Shown here piece by piece: positions 17,084 to 23,270 of a stretch of 64,000 nt of DNA (the stretch's first letter is position 1; each line of letters begins with the position of its first letter). The DNA comes from Stenotrophomonas sp. MMGLT7 (lineage in GTDB: Bacteria; Pseudomonadota; Gammaproteobacteria; Xanthomonadales; Xanthomonadaceae). A model generated the notes under the pieces. It was given only the letters and a program-made list of their open reading frames with translations, was not told the DNA's origin and did no database searches. The stretch spans positions 62,001 to 126,000 of the forward strand of contig NZ_JAJOZS010000005.1 in the NCBI RefSeq assembly GCF_021168555.1. The letters are read 5' to 3'. Made by a program: the position numbers and the translations under genes.

Positions 17084-17389
17084 TCACGGCGCCGCGGCCA
17101 GTTCCTCCAGCTTCAGCACCTGCAGCTCGCCCTGGACCCGCGGCGCCAGCGCCTGCGCCAGTGCCTGGAAGTGCGCGCTGCGCTCGTGCGCGGCCATGGC
17201 ATCGCCATCGGCCCAGCGCTCGACGAAGACGAAACGGTCCGGATGCTCCCGGTCGCGGTGCGCGGTGTACTCGTGGCAGCCCGCCTCGGCGCGGCTGGAG
17301 GCCACGCAGGCGGCGATGGCACGGGCGACGGCCGGCGCCTGCCCGGGCTTGGCCTGGACGATGGCGACGACGCGGATCTCGCTGGACAT
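17084..17389 (-). CDS. Antibiotic biosynthesis monooxygenase domain protein (YgiN-like)
   Basis: A 101-residue single ABM domain, typical of small dimeric ferredoxin-like proteins such as the quinol monooxygenase YgiN. Visible marks are the first strand IRVVAIVQAKPGQ, the patch EAGCHEYTAHRD, the strand RFVFVERWAD and the helix HERSAHFQALAQAL. No signal peptide, so cytosolic. It lies between the exported SMP-30-like gene and the exported aldo/keto reductase with 43- and 64-bp gaps, probably in one transcript. The substrate is unknown; members act on quinols or reactive carbonyl-like compounds. Confidence 0.82.
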   Translation of the reverse strand: MSSEIRVVAIVQAKPGQAPAVARAIAACVASSRAEAGCHEYTAHRDREHPDRFVFVERWADGDAMAAHERSAHFQALAQALAPRVQGELQVLKLEELAAAP

Positions 17390-17432
17390 TGCCTGACTCC
17401 TTGAAGTGTCGGATGGAAGGCCGTGGCCGGAC

Positions 17433-18887
17433 TCAGGGCGAAGCGGTGGCCGCGGTCAGCGTGGGCGCCGGCTCGATCGGCGCGCGCACTAGCAGGTACG
17501 GTGGCTGGCGCAGGTCGCGGCCCTGGTTGAAGCCGGGCAGGCGATCCCATTGCCCCAAGGTTACGTACACGTGCGTGGCGGTGGCGTAGATGCCGTCCGG
17601 CCAGACGATGCGCGGGTCGCGCACGACCACGTCGAAGCGGCCATCGGGCCAGCGCCGCAGGATCGCGTCGTGCTCGCCGTCGGTGATGTACAGCCGGCCC
17701 TGCGGGTCGGTGGCCATGCCGTCGGCGAAGCCCTTCTCGCCCAGGTCGGTGACCGCCGCGGCCAGCGTGGCCTCGTCGTTGCCGAAGTCGGCCAGCACCG
17801 CGGTGGGGATCGAGTACAGGCGGCGGCTGGTCAGCGGCGCGTAGTACAGCGTCTGCGAGTCGGCGCTCAGCGTGATCGCGTCGGCGCCGCCGACCGGGAA
17901 GGTCGGGTGGCTAGGGCCTGTCATCCATTGCCGAGTAGGCCGCGTTGGGTCTGCAGGGCCGTCAGGTGGTGCCGCGTGGCGCCGCGCCTGACTGGCCGTC
18001 AGGTCAAGCCGCGCGGCGCCGGCTGGCGGCCCTGCAGACCCAACCCGAAGGGCCGCTCCTGCGCGCACCCGGGGCTGCGTCATCGCTCGGGCGTGGACGC
18101 ACGTCCACTTCCTCCCTCTTCCTTGCCCCGCGCGCGCGCAGGAGCGGCGCGACCTGCTCGGCAATGGATGACCGGCCCTAGCGTCGTAGCGCATCGGCTT
18201 GCCGTCCAGGATCGCCAGCAAGCCGGGCTCGGGCCGGGTGGAGACGTGGTCGCCCAGCACCCGGCGCTGGCGGCCGCTGGCCAGGTCCACCACCACCAGC
18301 GCCGGCGCGGTGCCGAACGAGGAATCGCTGATGTAGGCGGTGCCGCGGGCGCCGTGGCTCAGGTCCACGCGCAGGTCGTTCATGTGGCTGTCCTGCAGCA
18401 GCGCCGGCGCCTCGAGCACGACGCTGGCGATGGTCCTGCGCGTGTCCGGATCGAAGCCGACCACCTTGGCCGCGCCGTCGGGAATGCCGTCGATGCCGGC
18501 GCGCTTGCCGTCGTCGATCACCCACAGGTTGCCGCGCGCATCGGTGGTCATGCCGTGCACCGACACCAGCCACTGCGCATAGGCCGCGCGCGATGGCAGG
18601 CTCGTGGCCGCATCCGGGAACGGCAGCAGCCGGCCGTCCACCACTTCGCCCAGGGTCATGCCGGCATGGTTCTCGGCGTGGCGCGGGAAGCCGACGAACA
18701 CGCGCCCGCCGGGCGTCACCGCGATGCCGGAGGGGCCGGGGCCGTCGAAGCGCGCCACCACCTCCATCGAGCCGGCCGGCACGCTCGCCGGGTCGGCGGC
18801 GTCGGCGGCCCACGCGGCCGGCGCCAGCAGGGCCAGCACGCAGCCGGCCAGCCAGGCGCAGGGCGTTGTTTTCCCGGGCTTTTCCAT
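17433..18887 (-). CDS. Exported SMP-30/L-dopachrome tautomerase-like beta-propeller protein with an in-frame insertion
   Basis: A 484-residue secreted protein: signal peptide to about residue 28 (ending AWA-ADAAD), then propeller repeats such as GPGPSGIAVTPGGRVFVGFPR, WLVSVHGMTTDARGNLWVID and RLYITDGEHDAILRRW. The pattern matches L-dopachrome tautomerase-related/major royal jelly-like proteins, relatives of SMP-30 gluconolactonases. Residues about 237-326 are not propeller sequence but translation of the MITE-like element at 17911-18181, which adds 89 codons without a stop. Without it the protein would have the family's usual 390-400 residues. The ATG at 18887 follows GGAG by six bases and overlaps the LacI stop (TGATG). 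Lactone hydrolysis is only a guess. Confidence 0.78.
   Translation of the reverse strand: MEKPGKTTPCAWLAGCVLALLAPAAWAADAADPASVPAGSMEVVARFDGPGPSGIAVTPGGRVFVGFPRHAENHAGMTLGEVVDGRLLPFPDAATSLPSRAAYAQWLVSVHGMTTDARGNLWVIDDGKRAGIDGIPDGAAKVVGFDPDTRRTIASVVLEAPALLQDSHMNDLRVDLSHGARGTAYISDSSFGTAPALVVVDLASGRQRRVLGDHVSTRPEPGLLAILDGKPMRYDARAGHPLPSRSRRSCARAGQGRGRKWTCVHARAMTQPRVRAGAALRVGSAGPPAGAARLDLTASQARRHAAPPDGPADPTRPTRQWMTGPSHPTFPVGGADAITLSADSQTLYYAPLTSRRLYSIPTAVLADFGNDEATLAAAVTDLGEKGFADGMATDPQGRLYITDGEHDAILRRWPDGRFDVVVRDPRIVWPDGIYATATHVYVTLGQWDRLPGFNQGRDLRQPPYLLVRAPIEPAPTLTAATASP
17911..18181. mobile_element. MITE-like element inserted in frame in the propeller gene
   Basis: The element is bounded by CTAG at 17911 and 18178, a 4-bp target duplication or part of the ends. 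The terminal inverted repeats match at 27 of 29 positions: CTAGGGCCTGTCATCCATTG on the left and CTAGGGCCGGTCATCCATTG on the right (reverse complement). Net insertion is 267 bp. Inside is a second inverted repeat with perfect 18-bp arms (17944-17961 and 18027-18044, GTTGGGTCTGCAGGGCCG). No transposase is encoded, so it would have to be mobilised in trans. The terminal repeats and CTAG resemble IS5-type behaviour, but the parent transposon is not identified. A decayed relative lies at 56307-56455. Confidence 0.82.
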
Positions 18888-19963
18888 CACGTTCTCCAGG
18901 TAGATGGGCGCGGCTCGCCGGAGGTGCTGTCGCGCTCGATGATGCGGAAGCCGCTGTCGATGCGCGGCGAGGCCGGCCGCCGCCCGGCCAGCCGCTCCAG
19001 CAGCAGCGAGGCCGCGCGCCGGCCCATGCCGTGCTGGTCCACCGCCACCGACGAGATCGACGGGTACAGGGCGGCGGCGATCTCCAGGTCGTTGAAGCCC
19101 ATCAGCGCCAGGTCGCGGCCGACCTGCAGCCCGCGCCGCTGCATCTCGAACACCGCGCCGGCGGCGAGGTCATCGTTGGCGAAGAACACCGCCTGCAGCT
19201 GCGGGTGGCGCTCCAGCAGCTGCGCCAGCAAGCGCCCGCCGAGCGCGATCGAGAACGGCTCGTCCACGCGCAGGTCGTAGCCGGCGGGCAGGCCGCGCGC
19301 GGCCAGCGCGGCGGCGAAGCCCTCGGCGCGGCGCGCGCTGCGCACGTCGTTGGCGGCCAGCGTGCCGGCATAGCCGATGTGCCGGTAGCCGCGGTCGGCG
19401 AACCAGTGCGCGACCGCCTCGCCGACGGCGCGGTGGGAGAAGCCGACATTCATGTCCAGCGGCGCGTCCGCCAGGTCCATGAACTCCACCACCGGCAGCC
19501 CCGCCGCCACCGCCTGCCGCAGCCGCGCGGCGGTCTGCGGCAGGTGGTCGACGCCGGCCAGCAGCAGCCCGGCCGGGAACCAGCCCAGCAGCGTGGACAC
19601 CAGCTGCGCCTCGGTGGCGGGCAGGTACTCGGTGGTGGCCAGCAGCAGCTCGTAGCCTTGCCGCTCCAGCACCTCGTGCACGCCATGCAGGAACGGCACG
19701 TAGACCGAGTGCGCCAGGGTCGGGATCAGCACCGGCACCACCCGGCTGCTGCCCGAGGCCAGGCCGCTGGCGACGTGGTTGGCGACATAGCCCAGCGCCT
19801 CCATCGATTCCAGCACGCGCTCGCGCAGGTGCGGCGACACCTTGTCCGGCTCGCGCAGCGCGCGCGAGGCGGTGATCTGGCCGACGCCGGCATGCGCGGC
19901 GACGTCCTTCAGGGTGACGCGGCGCGCGCCGGCGCGCGGCCTGCGGGGCACGGCAGGGGTCAT
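18887..19963 (-). CDS. LacI family transcriptional regulator (gluconate-repressor-like)
   Basis: A 358-residue repressor: helix-turn-helix at residues about 17-60 (VTLKDVAAHAGVGQITASRA, then the hinge patch NHVASGLASGSSRVV), followed by a periplasmic-binding-protein-like effector domain with ANDDLAAGAVFEMQRRG. The resemblance is to GntR-type gluconate repressors of the LacI family. The ATG at 19963 is preferred over a TTG at 20014 that adds only non-conserved residues. It is the first gene of a minus-strand series leading into the propeller, monooxygenase and reductase genes. A 16-bp palindrome about 100 bp before the start suggests autoregulation. The effector is unknown, plausibly a sugar acid. 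Confidence 0.88.
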   Translation of the reverse strand: MTPAVPRRPRAGARRVTLKDVAAHAGVGQITASRALREPDKVSPHLRERVLESMEALGYVANHVASGLASGSSRVVPVLIPTLAHSVYVPFLHGVHEVLERQGYELLLATTEYLPATEAQLVSTLLGWFPAGLLLAGVDHLPQTAARLRQAVAAGLPVVEFMDLADAPLDMNVGFSHRAVGEAVAHWFADRGYRHIGYAGTLAANDVRSARRAEGFAAALAARGLPAGYDLRVDEPFSIALGGRLLAQLLERHPQLQAVFFANDDLAAGAVFEMQRRGLQVGRDLALMGFNDLEIAAALYPSISSVAVDQHGMGRRAASLLLERLAGRRPASPRIDSGFRIIERDSTSGEPRPSTWRT

Positions 19964-20061
19964 GGCCGGGACGCCCGCAGGCGCGCAGGCCAGCGGGCAA
20001 CGGTGGATCGGCAAGCGGAAGGCACGTTCTGCTCCACGGCGGCGGCAATCGCCGAGCGGCT

Positions 20062-20077
20062 ATGGTAGCGCTACCAT
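20062..20077. promoter_or_regulatory. Operator palindrome ahead of the LacI-type gene
   Basis: ATGGTAGCGCTACCAT is a perfect 16-bp palindrome with a central CG, the form of LacI-family operators. It lies 99 bp before the LacI-type start. The core is identical to the site inside the dehydrogenase subunit gene at 12453-12468. Xanthomonas LacI regulators such as XylR are reported to use very similar boxes. It most likely mediates autoregulation of the operon. Confidence 0.68.
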
Positions 20078-20150
20078 CGACGGCGGCGGTCGAACCCGCG
20101 TGAAAGCATCGTCCGGGGCCGCGCCATCGCCGGCGCGGCCCCGGACCCGA

Positions 20151-20543
20151 TCAGAACAGGCGGATGCCTTCGAAGGGGTTCCAGCTGGTGCTGCCCTTGA
20201 TCCGGTGCAGGTAATACGCGTAATTGGCGCTGGTCGCCACCAGCAGCGACCAGGCGATGCCGAGCACGCGCCCGGCTGCCTCGGGCAGCAGCGACGCCAC
20301 CAGGATCAGCAGCAGCCACAGGCCGACCAGCGCCAGCGCCTTGCGCCACATGCCGACCACGAGGAAGAAGATCCAGGAGAAGAAGAACGCGTAGAAATTC
20401 ACCCCGAGCTTGATGCGATCGAGGAAGCCCAGCGAACGGAAGTACTCCTTGTAGCCGGGGCTGCCGGGCGCCCCGTGGCGGGCGAAGGCGTCGAAACGGA
20501 ACTGCCACTTGGGGCTGTATTGCGAGAAATCCTGTTCTTGCAT
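20151..20543 (-). CDS. DUF2628 membrane protein
   Basis: A 130-residue protein with a soluble N-terminal third (QYSPKWQFRFDAFARHG) and two or three hydrophobic segments: NFYAFFFSWIFFLVVGMW, ALVGLWLLLILVASLL and a weaker one around LGIAWSLLVATSANYAYYLH. The aromatic-rich first segment preceded by an RIKLGVNF basic patch is typical of DUF2628. Function unknown. It stands alone: 165 bp after the aminotransferase stop and before the LacI operator region. Its start ATG at 20543 has only a weak ribosome site. Confidence 0.75.
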   Translation of the reverse strand: MQEQDFSQYSPKWQFRFDAFARHGAPGSPGYKEYFRSLGFLDRIKLGVNFYAFFFSWIFFLVVGMWRKALALVGLWLLLILVASLLPEAAGRVLGIAWSLLVATSANYAYYLHRIKGSTSWNPFEGIRLF

Positions 20544-20708
20544 GACACGACCTGTTGGATGAATCCGTTCATGATACCGGGATTCGGCATCGCGCTCATC
20601 GCCGCGCCGCGCACGCCGGCCTGCTCCACACCCCCATTGCCGGGCCTGGCCCGCCGCCAGGACCAGGCCGTCTCCCCCCGCGCCGGGCCAGCGGGGACGC
20701 TGTCCGGC

Positions 20709-21833
20709 TCAGCCCATGACGCGGGCGAACGCCTGGCGGAAGCGCGCCATCTCCTCGGCGGTGCCCACCGAGATGCGCGGGCGCGTCGGCCAGATCGGCC
20801 AGTTGCGCCCCACATGCACCCCGAGCTCGGCCATCGCCGCGGAGAACTCGGCGGCCGGGCGCCCCACCTCGACCAGGAAGCAGTTCGAATCCGATGCCGA
20901 ACACGCATGCCCGCGCGCGGTCAGCCAGTCCACCGTGGCCTTGAGCACCCGCCGGTTCTCGCCGCGGCGCTGCGGCACCACCTCCGGGTCCTGCATGCTG
21001 GCGATGCCGGCCGCGGCGGCGGTGACCGGCACGTAGTTGGCCGAGAAGAAATGCTTCATCCGCGCCAGCAGCTGCGGACGCGCCACCGCGAAGCCCAGGC
21101 GGATGCCGGCCATGCCGTAGAGCTTGGAGAACGTGCGCAGCACGACCACGTCCTCGCCCGTCCCGACCAGGTCGATCGCCGAGCGCTCCTCGGAGAAGTG
21201 GATATAGGCCTCGTCCACCACCAGCACGCTGCCGGCGGGCTTGTTGGCCAGCGCGTACTCGATGTCCCGGCGCGGGGTGACGGTGCCGGTGGGATTGTTG
21301 GGGCTGCAGATGTAGAGCATGCCCGCCTTGGGATCGGCGGCGCACATCGCGCGCACGTCGTGGCTGTAGTCCTCGCGCAGCGGGACGCGGTGGATCTGCG
21401 CGCCGATCCGGCCGGCGGTGCGCCACGGGTTCTCGTAGCTCGGGTCGGCGGTCACCAGGCTGGCCTGCGGCGAGGCGAAGGCCAGGGTGGCGAACTCCAG
21501 CGGCTCGCTGGAGCCGGGATAGGCCACCACGTGGTCCGCCGGCACGCCCTCCTGCTGCGCGAACACCTCGACCACCCCCTTCTGCAGATCCCTCAGGTAG
21601 CGGTTGCCGTAGGGCAGGATCGCGGCCATCGCCTCCTGCGCCGCCTGGCACGGCCCCAGCGGGTATTCGTTGGCGCCGATGTAGACGTCGCCGGTGGCCG
21701 GCACGCCGAACGGCAGCGGTTTGTTCGCGGCCGGGGTGCGCGCCAGCGCAGGCAGGCCCAGGCCGGCCAGCGAGGTGGCCGCGCCGGCGGCCGACAGTTG
21801 CAGGAAGGAACGGCGGGAGACGGAAGCGGACAT
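20709..21833 (-). CDS. Tat-exported class I/II aminotransferase (histidinol-phosphate aminotransferase-like)
   Basis: A 374-residue PLP enzyme of fold type I. The N-terminus is a twin-arginine signal (VSRRSFLQLSAAGAATS, to about residue 31). Catalytic-domain marks: YICSPNNPTGT, VVDEAYIHF and the lysine-bearing FSKLYGMAGIRLGFA, all HisC-like. The product is therefore expected in the periplasm, where few transaminases are known; most relatives are cytosolic. It follows the M19 dipeptidase by 51 bp and could act on amino acids released by the proteases encoded upstream. The GTG at 21845 is an alternative start, but ATG 21833 places the twin arginines at positions 7-8. Confidence 0.82.
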   Translation of the reverse strand: MSASVSRRSFLQLSAAGAATSLAGLGLPALARTPAANKPLPFGVPATGDVYIGANEYPLGPCQAAQEAMAAILPYGNRYLRDLQKGVVEVFAQQEGVPADHVVAYPGSSEPLEFATLAFASPQASLVTADPSYENPWRTAGRIGAQIHRVPLREDYSHDVRAMCAADPKAGMLYICSPNNPTGTVTPRRDIEYALANKPAGSVLVVDEAYIHFSEERSAIDLVGTGEDVVVLRTFSKLYGMAGIRLGFAVARPQLLARMKHFFSANYVPVTAAAAGIASMQDPEVVPQRRGENRRVLKATVDWLTARGHACSASDSNCFLVEVGRPAAEFSAAMAELGVHVGRNWPIWPTRPRISVGTAEEMARFRQAFARVMG

Positions 21834-21884
21834 GGCAACTCTCACGGTGGGGGAAGAGGTCGTGATCGGGAAGCGATGCTTGGC

Positions 21885-23141
21885 TCAATCGGCCGCGGAC
21901 GCGGCGGCAGCCTGTCCCGCAGCATAATCCTGCACACGCTGCAGCACCTGCAGCAGATTGCCGCTCCAGATGCCGGCGATCTGCCGCTCGCTGTAGCCCT
22001 TGCGCAGCAGCCAGGCGGTGATCTTCGGCAGGTCGGCCACGCTGCGCATGCCCTCCACGCCGCCGCCGCCGTCCCAGTCCATGCCGATGCCGACGTGCTC
22101 GGGGCCGGCCACCTGCAGCAGGTGCTCCAGGTGGGCGAAGAAATCGTCCAGAGTGGCCTGGCGCACCGGATACTGGCGGTCCAGCTCGCGCTGCCGCCGG
22201 GTCAGTTCGGCGCCCTGGGCGATGGTCAGGCTCTCCCAGTCGCCGCCGAACGCCTGCATCAGCTGCTCCTCGGCCTGCTTGCGCTCGGCGCTGGCGCCGC
22301 TGTCGATCAGGTAGCCGCCGTAGGAGTTGACCTGGATGACGCCGCCCTTGGCCGCCAGCTTGCGCAGTCGCGCATCGTCGAGATTGCGCGGATGGTCGTA
22401 GATGGCGCGGGCGCCGCTGTGCGAGGCCACGAACGGCACCGGCAGTTCCAGCAGCTGGTCGAACACCGCGTCGGAGGCGTGCGACTGGTCGATGACGATG
22501 CCGCGCCGCACCGCCTCGGCCACCAGCGCCCGGCCGGCCGGGCTGATGCCCTGCCATTCCGGGCCCTTGGGATCGGTGGCCGAATCGGCGAACTCGTTAT
22601 TGGCGAAGTGCGCCAGGCTGAGCATGCGCAGGCCCGCCTTGTCGTAGAAGCTCAGCAGGCTGGGATCCTTCGCCAGCGGGCTGGCGTTCTCCATGCTGAC
22701 GAACACCACGCGCCTGCCGTCGGCCTTGATGCGGCGGGCATCGGCCGGCGTCAGCGCCAGCGCGAACTGCCGCGGATGCGCGGCCAGCATGCGGTGGATC
22801 TCCAGCAGCCGCTGCAGGCCGGCATCGCGGTCGTCCTGCAGTGCCTGGGCGCTGCGGTCGCCCTGGCCGGTGTAGACCGCCCAGAAGCCGCCGTCGAGCG
22901 CGCCGGCGACCATGCGCGGGTAGTCCACCTGCGCCAGCGCGTTGTCCGGGTGCGCGGCCAGCACGTCGAAATCGGGCCGGGCGAGGTTGGCCGGGGTGTC
23001 GAGGTGGCTGTCCAGGGTGAGCAGCCGGTTCTGCAGCGCGGTCGCCCGCGCCAGCTCGGCCCGGGTGAACTCGACCGCCTGCGCCGACGGCGCACAGGCC
23101 AGCGCCAGCGCCAACAGCAGGGAAAGACCGCGCAGTTTCAT
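21885..23141 (-). CDS. Exported membrane dipeptidase (peptidase M19)
   Basis: A 418-residue zinc dipeptidase of the renal-dipeptidase family with a signal peptide (residues 1-22, ending AQA-VEF). Zinc and active-site motifs are in order: DSHLDTP, then VSMENASPLAKD with the bridging Glu, SLAHFANNEFADS, VIDQSHAS, ASHSGARAIYDH and GIGMDWDGGGG. M19 enzymes split dipeptides, including ones with D-residues, and dehydropeptides. The ATG at 23141 follows GAGG by four bases. It lies 126 bp after the metalloprotease, separated by a REP palindrome, and just before the aminotransferase, so it fits a periplasmic peptide-degrading series. Confidence 0.9.
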   Translation of the reverse strand: MKLRGLSLLLALALACAPSAQAVEFTRAELARATALQNRLLTLDSHLDTPANLARPDFDVLAAHPDNALAQVDYPRMVAGALDGGFWAVYTGQGDRSAQALQDDRDAGLQRLLEIHRMLAAHPRQFALALTPADARRIKADGRRVVFVSMENASPLAKDPSLLSFYDKAGLRMLSLAHFANNEFADSATDPKGPEWQGISPAGRALVAEAVRRGIVIDQSHASDAVFDQLLELPVPFVASHSGARAIYDHPRNLDDARLRKLAAKGGVIQVNSYGGYLIDSGASAERKQAEEQLMQAFGGDWESLTIAQGAELTRRQRELDRQYPVRQATLDDFFAHLEHLLQVAGPEHVGIGMDWDGGGGVEGMRSVADLPKITAWLLRKGYSERQIAGIWSGNLLQVLQRVQDYAAGQAAAASAAD

Positions 23142-23202
23142 GATGCCTCGCAGGGGGACGGGGAAAGGGGACACCGCGATGGTAGGCGAACCGACAGCCC
23201 CC

Positions 23203-23270
23203 GCAGGAGCGACTTCAGTCGCGATGGGGCTGTACCGGGAAGGCCCCATCGCGACTGAAGTCGCTCCTAC
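23203..23270. repeat. REP palindrome (GTAGGAGCGACTTCAGTCGC type)
   Basis: Two nearly complementary 28-base arms, the right one starting GTAGGAGCGACTTCAGTCGC in minus orientation, flank a 12-base loop. A second copy is at 32416-32483. The GTAG head is characteristic of REP elements moved by RAYT transposases. The metalloprotease stop codon TAG (23267-23269) is part of this GTAG. In the transcript it would form a strong hairpin between the metalloprotease and dipeptidase messages. Confidence 0.88.
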
